Shown here: one piece after another, positions 1 through 5,666 of the stretch | How positions within the stretch are numbered: position 1 is the stretch's first letter | Layout of the letters: every line of letters starts with the position of its first letter | Assembly: GCA_937138275.1 (NCBI GenBank) | Contig: CAKZOY010000053.1 | Location: 1 to 7,211, forward strand | Direction of reading: 5' to 3' | Source: an uncultured Chloroflexota bacterium | Lineage (GTDB): Bacteria > Chloroflexota > Anaerolineae > B4-G1 > DUEL01 | Length of the DNA: 7,211 bases | Translations under genes and position numbers: made by a program | The notes under the pieces: generated by a model | What the model was told of the DNA's origin: nothing | Databases searched by the model: none | What the model saw: only the letters and a program-made list of their open reading frames with translations

Positions 1-91
1 AATCCGTGGCAAAGATTTCATCTTCTGTGAAATCCGTGAAATCCGTGGCAAAGATTTCATCTTCTGTGAAATCCGTGAAATCCGTGGCAAA
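1..91. repeat. 39-bp tandem repeat array (2.3 copies, cut by the left edge)
   Basis: Copies lie at 1-39 and 40-78 and are identical; a third copy matches for 13 bases (79-91) and then diverges. Each unit contains two near-copies of AAATCCGTG and a 7-bp dyad, GATTTCA then TGAAATC with a 7-base spacer (14-34 and again 53-73). There are no variable spacers, so this is not a CRISPR array. Because 39 is a multiple of three, the array stays open in one frame and reads as a repetitive Ser/Val/Lys peptide joined to the next gene; I treat that as an artefact. Similar AATCCGTG-type intergenic repeats are, from memory, common in environmental bacterial genomes. The array probably continues upstream of the window. 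Confidence 0.9.
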
Positions 92-104
92 AAAGAATTC
101 GCCC

Positions 105-890
105 ATGAACGCGCGATCTGGTAACGACGTCATCCTGGTCGTGGTGGCGCGGCTGGGGGAGGCGGAATCTTATCCCGATGTGCCGCTCTACGAGGGTGTC
201 TCCTTCTGCGATGCCGTGCGTCGGGCAGGGGAGGGGGAACTCCTGCGCGTCCTGCCGTCGTCGGTCTGGGTCTGCCGCTGGTCGCCGGTGGTGCTGGGGC
301 TCAAGCCCCCGCAGGACCGCTTTGAAGGGTCACTGGCGCCCCGTCTGGCCCATCCTGTCTCCGGGTATCTCCTGGGCCCCCCGGAGGGATTTCCCATCAC
401 CCCGGATGTTGTCATCGTGCGGGGTGGGGTGGAAGCGATCCGACGGATGCTGGCGGCGACGGTGCCGGAGGACATCTGGGACGGCCATGCGCGCCGTCTG
501 GACCGGTCGGCGCTGGCGGCACTGACCGCCGAGGAGTCGTCGCTGCGCCGCCGGACGATTGACGCCGTGAACCGGGTCCTGGCCCCGCTGAGCCGATGGG
601 AGCGCTGGCAGTCCTTCACCCGTTACCTCTTCCGCAGTGGCTGGGTGACCGCCCGCTTTGACGCCCTTATTTCCCGCACCCTGGCGGATATGTCCATCTG
701 CCGCAACTCCACCGCTATCCCCCTGCTCACCGGCCGGGTGAATGTCTCGTTCTTCTGTACGGGCGGGATCACCTGGGGCGGGAACCGTCCCGACCATCTG
801 ACGTCCGGCTGGCCCTGGCCCATCTACCGGCGGGTGATTCAACAGTTGGAGGGAGACGATGAGCCGGCAGATGAACCGTGCCCTTTTTGA
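105..890 (+). CDS. DUF169-like protein of unknown function
   Basis: This encodes a 261-residue, apparently soluble protein with no signal peptide. I assign it tentatively to DUF169 (COG2043-like) from two blocks. One, near residues 33-66, has a Cys followed by Ala, Arg and Gly-Glu, then a second Cys and a Leu-Gly pair (C35, C57). The other, near 196-222, has Cys-Arg and then a hydrophobic run into SFFCTGG (C199, C218). DUF169 proteins have no established function; their spaced cysteines suggest metal, cluster or substrate binding, which is inference. Opening at GTG 6 would add 33 residues made of the upstream tandem repeat, so I start at ATG 105. The ribosome site there is weak, so the true start is uncertain. 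The last 32 bases overlap the next gene, which implies co-transcription and perhaps coupled translation. The tail is acidic (EGDDEPADEP). Confidence 0.66.
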   Translation: MNARSGNDVILVVVARLGEAESYPDVPLYEGVSFCDAVRRAGEGELLRVLPSSVWVCRWSPVVLGLKPPQDRFEGSLAPRLAHPVSGYLLGPPEGFPITPDVVIVRGGVEAIRRMLAATVPEDIWDGHARRLDRSALAALTAEESSLRRRTIDAVNRVLAPLSRWERWQSFTRYLFRSGWVTARFDALISRTLADMSICRNSTAIPLLTGRVNVSFFCTGGITWGGNRPDHLTSGWPWPIYRRVIQQLEGDDEPADEPCPF

Positions 891-1989
891 GGCCTTTCCC
901 GCCCTTCGGGGACGGGTCCCCTTTGTCCCGCTGGCGGACCTTCCCACCCCGCTGGAACGAATGGAGCATCTGTCGGCCGAGGTGGGGGCGGAAATCTGGG
1001 TCAAGCGGGACGGCCTCACCCATCCCGTCTACGGCGGCAACAAGATGCGCAAGTTTGAGTTCGTCTTCGGGGACGTACTGCGCCGAGGGGCGAAGGTGGT
1101 CCTGACGGGCGGGGGCCTGGGCTCTCATCACATCCTGGCGACGGCCGTTATCGCGCGCCAGTTCGGCCTGCAGACAGTTTGCGCGTACTATTGCCAGCCC
1201 ATCAGCGACGAAGTCCGCCACGCGCTGCAGGCGACGCCCCCACTGGGGATTGAGGCCCATTTCTGCGGGGACTACGTCGGTATGGCCCTGGGGTTTCTCT
1301 GGCAGTACGTGCGCTGGACGGTCCGCTCCGGCCGTCCGGTCTACTTCATCTACCCCGGCGCGCCGGGGACGCTGGGAGTGCTGGGGTATGTAAACGCCGC
1401 GCTGGAAATCAAACGGCAGTGGGAAGAGGTGGGAGTTCCGGAACCGGAGGCGGCCTTTGTGGCAGTGGGGTCGTGCGGGACGTTCGCCGGGCTGATTCTG
1501 GGGGCGCGTCTGGCGGGATGGCGCGGGCGGGTCATCGGCGTTCGGGTGATTGAGGAAGACGTCGCCAACCGGCCCAGGATTGCCCGGATGGTCAACCGGG
1601 CGGCGGCGTACCTGCGCCGTCTGGACCCCACCGTCCCATCGTTGCGGATTGCCCCCGACGAGGTGGAGTTGCTGGACGGTTACCTGGGGCCCGGATACGC
1701 CCATCCCACGCCCCAGGCCCGGCGGGCGGTGGAGTGGGTGGCGCGGACCGAGGGGCTGCCGCTGGAGACCACGTACACCGGCAAGGCAATGGCGGCGCTC
1801 CTGGACTACACTACGGCGCATCCAGGGGCGCGCCTCTTGTTTGTGGACACCTATGCCGAATCCCCGGCGATAGAGGAAGGGGACTGGCGGCAACTTCCCC
1901 GGCCGTTCTGGCCCATATTTGACCCCTCGGTGAAGGTGCGCTGCTGGTGCTGGCGCGGCCGTCGGGACCCCGATTTCTGCTGGAAATAA
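859..1989 (+). CDS. PLP-dependent enzyme of the D-cysteine desulfhydrase / ACC deaminase family, divergent active site
   Basis: A 376-residue fold-type-II PLP enzyme, presumed cytosolic. ATG 859 follows GGAGGG (848-853) at 5 bases. Family marks in order: TPLERM near residue 30; WVKRDGL (47-53); GGNKMRK with K62 as the likely Schiff-base lysine; GGGLGSHH (84-91); GSCGT (204-208), the phosphate-binding loop; and TYTGKAM (305-311). Relatives act on D-cysteine or 1-aminocyclopropane-1-carboxylate, releasing ammonia and a keto acid. Three motifs depart from that family: the usual SNH is SHH (89-91), the phosphate loop has Cys instead of Gly (C206), and the usual HTGG near the end reads DTYA (330-333). 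Substrate therefore cannot be assigned. It is also longer than typical members, with an odd Cys/Trp/Arg-rich end (residues 361-376) that may be a frameshift product. It overlaps the DUF169-like gene by 32 bases. Confidence 0.85.
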   Translation: MSRQMNRALFEAFPALRGRVPFVPLADLPTPLERMEHLSAEVGAEIWVKRDGLTHPVYGGNKMRKFEFVFGDVLRRGAKVVLTGGGLGSHHILATAVIARQFGLQTVCAYYCQPISDEVRHALQATPPLGIEAHFCGDYVGMALGFLWQYVRWTVRSGRPVYFIYPGAPGTLGVLGYVNAALEIKRQWEEVGVPEPEAAFVAVGSCGTFAGLILGARLAGWRGRVIGVRVIEEDVANRPRIARMVNRAAAYLRRLDPTVPSLRIAPDEVELLDGYLGPGYAHPTPQARRAVEWVARTEGLPLETTYTGKAMAALLDYTTAHPGARLLFVDTYAESPAIEEGDWRQLPRPFWPIFDPSVKVRCWCWRGRRDPDFCWK

Positions 1990-2080
1990 TGACCGTTAGC
2001 CAGAGGCTGAAACCCTCCGGCTCAAAGCAAAACCCTGCTGTACAGGCTGGAACGCCACTCCGCTACGCTTTGTGGCGCAC

Positions 2081-2117
2081 TACCAACAGCCCCCGGTAGG
2101 GGGTGGTATGGCTTTTT
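2081..2117 (+). terminator. possible weak rho-independent terminator after the PLP enzyme gene
   Basis: CCCCC (2090-2094) pairs with GGGGG (2099-2103) around a GGTA loop. The stem resumes outside a four-base bulge as TACCA (2081-2085) with TGGTA (2104-2108). Five Ts follow at 2113-2117. The bulge and the short, slightly displaced T run make this a weak candidate. A second possible stem, CGCCAC (2053-2058) with GTGGCG (2072-2077), lies just upstream. The rest of 1990-2165 shows no other feature I can name. Confidence 0.38.
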
Positions 2118-2165
2118 GAGGCTTTGCCAGAATGCCGGGATACGCCTTTACGATATTCCACACCT

Positions 2166-2201
2166 ACCGATACCTAATCCACCGATACCCAATATACCGA
2201 T
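2166..2201. promoter_or_regulatory. 15-bp direct repeats abutting the -35 box, possible operator
   Basis: ACCGATACC occurs at 2166-2174 and 2181-2189, and ACCGAT again at 2196-2201, each exactly 15 bp apart. The last copy shares its final T with the TTGACA box. The two full 15-mers agree at most positions. Repeats of this kind next to a -35 box can bind a regulator, but no known binding site is recognised and simple tandem duplication would look the same. Confidence 0.42.
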
Positions 2202-2229
2202 TGACAGAACCCTTGCCCTTCTGTATAAT
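2201..2229 (+). promoter_or_regulatory. consensus sigma70-type promoter of the kbl gene cluster
   Basis: TTGACA (2201-2206) and TATAAT (2224-2229) are both perfect consensus hexamers separated by the optimal 17 bases. Transcription would start near 2236, leaving a leader of about 37 bases before the GTG start at 2273. Nothing else in the window matches this well. Its position also excludes the upstream in-frame ATGs at 2132 and 2228, since the latter lies inside the -10 box. Confidence 0.88.
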
Positions 2230-2257
2230 GGCCCCTGAAGAAACACCCCTTGCAGCC

Positions 2258-2264
2258 AAAGGAG
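2258..2264 (+). promoter_or_regulatory. ribosome binding site of kbl, inside a small hairpin
   Basis: AAAGGAG lies 8 bases before GTG 2273 and fixes that codon as the start. The GGAG part (2261-2264) can pair with CTCC (2269-2272) across a four-base CGTG loop, so a short stem could hide the ribosome site. The stem is only four base pairs and any effect on translation is inference. Confidence 0.75.
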
Positions 2265-2272
2265 CGTGCTCC

Positions 2273-3460
2273 GTGGGAGACAAATTTGACTTCATCCGCG
2301 AAGAGATGGCCGCGTTGAAGGAATCCGGCCTCTTCATCCACCTGCGCACCATCGGTTCGGCCCCCGGCCCCTGGATGATTGTGGACGGGAAAAAAGTGCT
2401 CAACCTCTGCACCAACAACTACCTGGGGCTGGCAACCCATCCCCGCCTGGTGCAGGCAGCGCACGAAGCGCTGGACCGCTTCGGCGTCGGGCCGACGGCC
2501 GTGCGCTCCATCGCCGGGACCCTCACCATCCATGTGGAACTGGAGCGAAAGGTGGCCGAATTCAAGCACGTGGAGGACGCCCTCTACGTCCAGTCCGGCT
2601 TCTGCGCCAACCAGGCCGCTATCCCGCCGCTGGTGGGCCGGGAAGATGTCATCTTTTCCGACCGACTTAACCATGCGTCCATCATTGACGGCTGCCGCCT
2701 CAGCGGCGCGAAAATCATCGTCTACGAGCACTGCGACCCCGATGACCTGGAGGCGAAGGTCAAAGAGAACCTGCCCAACTACCGGCGCGGCATGGTCATC
2801 ACCGACGGGGTCTTTTCTATGGACGGCGATGTGGCCCCGCTGGACAAAATCTACGAGGTGGCGGAACGGTACGGCCTGATCACGATGGTGGACGATGCCC
2901 ACGGCGAAGGAGTGCTGGGCCACGGCGGCCGCGGGATTGTGGACCACTTCGGCCTTCACGGCAAGTTTGACATTGAGATCGGCACCTTCTCCAAAGCCTT
3001 CGGCGTCGTCGGCGGGATTATTGCCGGCAAGAAGGTGGTCATAGACTACCTGCGCCAGCGGGCCCGTCCGTTTCTCTTCTCCAACGCCGTCACCGCCACG
3101 GACACCGCCGCCTGCATGGCCGCGGTGGCCGTCCTCTCTGAATCCACGGAACTGGTGGACCGTCTCTGGGAAAATACCCGCTACTTCAAAGGGGAGATGA
3201 AGCGCCTGGGCTTTGACGTGGGCCGCAGCGTCACCCCGATCACGCCGGTGATGCTGGGCGAGGCGCCGCTGGCTCAGCAATTCAGCCGTCGCCTCTTTGA
3301 AGAGGGGGTCTTCGCGATGGCGATTGGCTACCCCACCGTCCCAAAAGGCCAGGCCCGCATCCGCGTGATGGTCTCCGCGATGCTCAGTAAGGACGACCTG
3401 GACTACGGCCTGGAGAAGTTTGCGAAGGTGGGGCGGGAACTGGGGGTCATTTCCGGTTGA
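2273..3460 (+). CDS. kbl: glycine C-acetyltransferase (2-amino-3-ketobutyrate CoA ligase)
   Basis: A 395-residue cytosolic PLP enzyme of the alpha-oxoamine synthase family. It splits 2-amino-3-ketobutyrate with CoA into glycine and acetyl-CoA, the second step of threonine breakdown. Visible marks: LCTNNYLGLATHP (45-57); AGTLTIHVELE (81-91); NHASIIDG (133-140), with the His that stacks on PLP; DGVFSMDGD (178-186); VDDAHGEG (207-214), with the Asp that contacts the pyridine nitrogen; and GTFSKAFG (237-244), with K241 as the Schiff-base lysine. RIRV (362-365) supplies the likely carboxylate-binding Arg. Length equals that of known Kbl. GTG 2273 is chosen from the ribosome site and the promoter position; the reading frame stays open back to 2132 but runs through the promoter. 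No threonine dehydrogenase gene is in the window. The close relative 8-amino-7-oxononanoate synthase (BioF) is the main alternative, and some thermophile enzymes do both reactions. Confidence 0.9.
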   Translation: MGDKFDFIREEMAALKESGLFIHLRTIGSAPGPWMIVDGKKVLNLCTNNYLGLATHPRLVQAAHEALDRFGVGPTAVRSIAGTLTIHVELERKVAEFKHVEDALYVQSGFCANQAAIPPLVGREDVIFSDRLNHASIIDGCRLSGAKIIVYEHCDPDDLEAKVKENLPNYRRGMVITDGVFSMDGDVAPLDKIYEVAERYGLITMVDDAHGEGVLGHGGRGIVDHFGLHGKFDIEIGTFSKAFGVVGGIIAGKKVVIDYLRQRARPFLFSNAVTATDTAACMAAVAVLSESTELVDRLWENTRYFKGEMKRLGFDVGRSVTPITPVMLGEAPLAQQFSRRLFEEGVFAMAIGYPTVPKGQARIRVMVSAMLSKDDLDYGLEKFAKVGRELGVISG

Positions 3461-4431
3461 GGTCGTTCGGCGTCTGGCTGCTGCTTCTGGGATTGCTGAC
3501 GGGCTGTCTGGGGGGACGGGAACCCCTCCCGTCCCCCGTCTACCCTTTGCCATCGCCCACTGCCACCCCGACTCCGGGTCCGGCGGCGCTCTATGAGATG
3601 GGATTGACCCATCAGCAGGCCGGGGAGGTGGAGGCGGCGATCGGGGCATTTTCCGCCGCGCTGGCGCAGGACCCGGCCTTCGCCCCCGCCTACCGGGCGC
3701 GGGCGGCGGCGTATCTGGCCCTGGGAGACCCGGCAGCGGCGCTGGCGGATGGGCAGATGGCGGTCGCTCTGGAGCCCCGGGACGCGGCCGCCCACGCGCT
3801 GCTGGGGGAAATCCTGCGTCGGGGCTTCCGCGACCCGCTGCAAGCCCTGGATGCCTACAACCGCGCAGCGCGGCTGGACCCGGCGATGGCAGAGGTGCTG
3901 TTCCCCGCGCGCTGGGAGTGCGCAGTATCCACCGCCCGCTCCGACCGAATGGCTGACCTGGCGGCCGAATATACCCGTCTCCATCCCGATGACCCGTTGC
4001 GGTTCTACTATCGGGGCCGGACCCTGCTGTCTCAGGGACTGCCGCGGGTCGCCATCCGCATGGTGGGGGACGCGATTCGGGAAGGGGGCGACGTCGCCGC
4101 CCTGTGGGTGGTCCTGGGAGACGCCTACGCGGCCATAGAGGCCTGGTCGGAGGCCGTCATCTGCTACGAGGCGGCGCGCTCCCTGATGGAGCGGGGGGAT
4201 TCTTCCCTGTACGTCATCTCCGGCCGGCCCGCCGCGGCGCTGGCGGTGGCCCTGGGGACGGCGTACCTGTATGCCGGTCGCTGCGCGGACGCCGAATCGG
4301 CCTTCCGGCACGCCCTGATCCTTGCCCCCGACCGTTCCGACCTGCCTGCCTGGATCGGCCGGGCGATGATTTGCCAATCTCAACTGAGGAGCAACGGGGG
4401 TGGCGGAGGGGAACCGCCCGTCACCCCTTGA
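3457..4431 (+). CDS. TPR-repeat lipoprotein
   Basis: This encodes 324 residues starting at TTG 3457, which overlaps the kbl stop as TTGA, with GGGGG (3442-3446) as a poor ribosome site; translation is probably coupled to kbl. Residues 1-16 are a short lipoprotein signal with one Arg and a Leu-rich core ending in LLTG, then C17, the expected lipidated cysteine. A Pro/Thr/Ser-rich linker (about 21-42) follows, then TPR helices: clear repeats near 43-76, 77-110 and 111-144, and looser ones near 180-213, 214-247 and 262-295. The Gly-rich end (314-318) looks unstructured. It should be anchored outside the cytoplasmic membrane and act as a protein-binding scaffold; the partner is unknown. The membrane-protein gene 21 bases downstream is an obvious candidate, but that is inference. 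No link to Kbl chemistry can be seen. Confidence 0.82.
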   Translation: MRSFGVWLLLLGLLTGCLGGREPLPSPVYPLPSPTATPTPGPAALYEMGLTHQQAGEVEAAIGAFSAALAQDPAFAPAYRARAAAYLALGDPAAALADGQMAVALEPRDAAAHALLGEILRRGFRDPLQALDAYNRAARLDPAMAEVLFPARWECAVSTARSDRMADLAAEYTRLHPDDPLRFYYRGRTLLSQGLPRVAIRMVGDAIREGGDVAALWVVLGDAYAAIEAWSEAVICYEAARSLMERGDSSLYVISGRPAAALAVALGTAYLYAGRCADAESAFRHALILAPDRSDLPAWIGRAMICQSQLRSNGGGGGEPPVTP

Positions 4432-4452
4432 CATCTCACAAGGAGGTCCGCT

Positions 4453-5193
4453 ATGATGCCCCCTGCTGCGGAATGGAGCGTTGTCGTCGTCAGCCTGATC
4501 TATCTGATCGGCGTGTGGACGGTGATCGGGCTGATGCTTCGGGATATGCGCCATCTCTCTCCTGCGGCCCGCCGGACGTTGCTCTGGCCTTTCCTGGCCG
4601 TTTTGAGTCTGGCTGTCGGGGATTCCTTCCACACGATTCCCCGGATGTACCGCACCTTCACCGGTCTTCCCGTCCCGGATGTGCTGAACTGGTTCGGAAG
4701 GCAGTGGGACTGGCTCGCCCTCGGACTGGTCATCAGTTCGGCGACTATGAGCCTTTTCTACTTCCTGTTGTTTCAATACCGTCAGGAGCGCCAGAATGCG
4801 CTCTGGACTCTGGGGACGTGGGTGATGCTGGGGCTGCTGGTCATCCGTCTGGGGATTCTACCCTGTCCGCTGAACGGGTGGGAAGGGAACGCCGCGCCTG
4901 GATGGCGGGTCTACCGGAATATCCCGTTCACCCTGATGGGGCTGCTCGTTGTCCTGGCTTTCTTTCGGGATGCCCGGGCGGCTCCCTCCAGGGAGCGAAA
5001 GTTGCTGGAGACCATTGCCTGGTGTATGGTCTTTTCTTTTGCGGCATACTGGGTCACTGTCCTGGGCGCGGTGCGGTATCCCGTTCTGGGCGCGATGATG
5101 CTGCCCAAGACCATCGCCTATCTGATTGCGGTGATTCTGCTGTATCGTCTGCTGACCCTTCGGTATCCAGAGGAGGCCCCCTCGTATGGGTAG
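4453..5193 (+). CDS. integral membrane protein of unknown function, about seven membrane segments
   Basis: I do not recognise a named family. ATG 4453 follows the strong site AAGGAGGT (4440-4447). The 246-residue product has hydrophobic stretches near residues 9-29, 43-60, 86-107, 117-137, 157-172, 185-205 and 212-233. The most distinctive part is GDSFHTIPRMYR (56-67) at the end of the second stretch, carrying Asp, His and Arg beside the membrane; such clustered polar residues may be functional. Other notable residues are WDW (85-87) and PCP (137-139) in a loop. It follows the TPR lipoprotein by 21 bases and is probably co-transcribed from the kbl promoter. Its stop codon TAG (5191-5193) lies inside the left 14-bp repeat of the next segment, so the last few residues may have been set by an insertion. 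Transporter, sensor and enzyme roles are all open. Confidence 0.8.
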   Translation: MMPPAAEWSVVVVSLIYLIGVWTVIGLMLRDMRHLSPAARRTLLWPFLAVLSLAVGDSFHTIPRMYRTFTGLPVPDVLNWFGRQWDWLALGLVISSATMSLFYFLLFQYRQERQNALWTLGTWVMLGLLVIRLGILPCPLNGWEGNAAPGWRVYRNIPFTLMGLLVVLAFFRDARAAPSRERKLLETIAWCMVFSFAAYWVTVLGAVRYPVLGAMMLPKTIAYLIAVILLYRLLTLRYPEEAPSYG

Positions 5194-5199
5194 GTTTTT
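5186..5199 (+). repeat. left 14-bp inverted repeat
   Basis: ATGGGTAGGTTTTT, an exact reverse complement of 5740-5753. It contains the TAG stop of the membrane-protein gene. Outside the 14 bases the match continues only as a T/G mismatch followed by one more pair (G5184 with C5755). Confidence 0.85.
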
Positions 5200-5203
5200 G
5201 GGG

Positions 5204-5235
5204 CAGCCCTCCTTGCCCCGCTGTAACGAGGGCTG
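5204..5235 (+). repeat. 8-bp perfect hairpin just after the membrane-protein gene
   Basis: CAGCCCTC (5204-5211) pairs with GAGGGCTG (5228-5235) across 16 bases. It excludes an alternative 6-bp stem, GGGGCA (5200-5205) with TGCCCC (5214-5219). No T run follows either one, so neither is a normal terminator. A further small dyad, AAAAG (5240-5244) with CTTTT (5249-5253), lies just beyond. Confidence 0.7.
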
Positions 5236-5327
5236 GAGGAAAAGGGCGCTTTTGTAAATGGACAAATTATTCCAGCAATACCAGGAATCACCTGTTGGCG
5301 GATATGAGCGCCCCCTCATCCCCCCAA

Positions 5328-5363
5328 CCCCCTTCTCCCTCGCCGCGGCGGGGGAGAAGGGGG
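5328..5363. repeat. 36-base C-rich/G-rich palindrome
   Basis: CCCCCTTCTCCC (5328-5339) pairs perfectly with GGGAGAAGGGGG (5352-5363). The 12 bases between include the perfect palindrome CGCCGCGGCG (5341-5350), so the whole is symmetric except for one T/G position (5340/5351). I recall similar CCCCCTTCTCCC...GGGAGAAGGGGG palindromes as dispersed repeats in several bacterial genomes. No T run follows. Confidence 0.85.
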
Positions 5364-5374
5364 AGAACAATGAA

Positions 5375-5415
5375 GGTTTTGGCGCTGGCGGCCGAAGGCC
5401 GCCAGCGCCAAAACC
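5375..5415. repeat. 19-bp perfect hairpin with a 3-base loop
   Basis: GGTTTTGGCGCTGGCGGCC (5375-5393) pairs exactly with 5397-5415 around a GAA loop. The stem is GC-rich inside and AT-rich at its base, with Ts on the 5' side and As on the 3' side, which is the reverse of a normal intrinsic terminator. A REP-like palindrome fits better than a terminator. Confidence 0.9.
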
Positions 5416-5420
5416 CCCGT

Positions 5421-5445
5421 AAGGGCAAGGCTTGTCCTTGCCCTT
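5421..5445. repeat. 10-bp perfect hairpin
   Basis: AAGGGCAAGG (5421-5430) pairs with CCTTGCCCTT (5436-5445) around a 5-base loop. It starts only five bases after the preceding 19-bp hairpin. Confidence 0.85.
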
Positions 5446-5446
5446 T

Positions 5447-5498
5447 CCTCCCCGTGCGGCCGTAGGGGCGGACGATCCGTCCGCCCTCAACGGGGAGG
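5447..5498. repeat. nested double hairpin
   Basis: An outer stem, CCTCCCCGT (5447-5455) with ACGGGGAGG (5490-5498), encloses an inner perfect stem, GGGCGGACG (5466-5474) with CGTCCGCCC (5478-5486), which has a 3-base ATC loop. Two independent 9-bp stems sharing a centre suggest one palindrome inserted in another, or a folded RNA. Confidence 0.8.
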
Positions 5499-5605
5499 GG
5501 GGCAGGGAGGAGGGGCACACGGATAGCGCCGGGATCGTCAAATCAAGGGGGGACTATATTGCCCGATTAATTTTTCAAAGTGCAAAAGCGCCTTTTTGAT
5601 GCTTA

Positions 5606-5627
5606 GCCTGACCGTTTACGGTCAGGC
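5606..5627. repeat. 10-bp perfect inverted repeat
   Basis: GCCTGACCGT (5606-5615) is followed after two bases by ACGGTCAGGC (5618-5627). CTT (5602-5604) and AAG (5628-5630) extend it past a one-base bulge. Another perfect palindrome, GCGATATCGC, follows at 5634-5643. A small dyad, AAAAG (5584-5588) with CTTTT (5592-5596), precedes it. Confidence 0.82.
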
Positions 5628-5666
5628 AAGAGCGCGATATCGCTCCCGACGAGGCGGGGAAGAAAC

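Noticed and set aside
1..91. CRISPR array
   Set aside because: The repeat is contiguous and has no variable spacers.
6..104. N-terminal extension of the DUF169-like gene from GTG 6
   Set aside because: The 33 added residues are a translation of the 39-bp tandem repeat, with no ribosome site before GTG 6 in view.
769..1893. 374-codon open frame on the minus strand
   Set aside because: Antisense to the PLP enzyme gene, whose motifs are unmistakable; composition is Arg/Pro/His-rich.
1989..2099. 36-codon small gene starting at the stop of the PLP enzyme gene (TAATG)
   Set aside because: The ribosome site is poor and there is no motif; it is better explained as the end of the -1 frame or as chance.
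2132..2272. 47-residue extension of Kbl from ATG 2132
   Set aside because: It runs through the -35 and -10 boxes, has no ribosome site and makes the protein longer than the family norm.
2174..3649. 491-codon open frame on the minus strand
   Set aside because: It lies antisense to kbl, is rich in His, Arg, Pro and Gly without any motif, and is the usual mirror of a GC-rich gene.
3403..4776. 457-codon open frame on the minus strand
   Set aside because: Antisense to the TPR lipoprotein and membrane-protein genes; Arg/Gln/Pro-rich low-complexity translation with no domain.
4104..5465. 453-codon open frame on the plus strand
   Set aside because: Runs out of frame through the ends of two supported genes and into the palindromes; Gly/Arg/Pro/Ser-rich with no recognisable domain.
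5555..5560. TATATT as a -10 box for the oxidoreductase gene
   Set aside because: No -35 box at the right distance, and it lies upstream of a probable terminator at 5667-5716.
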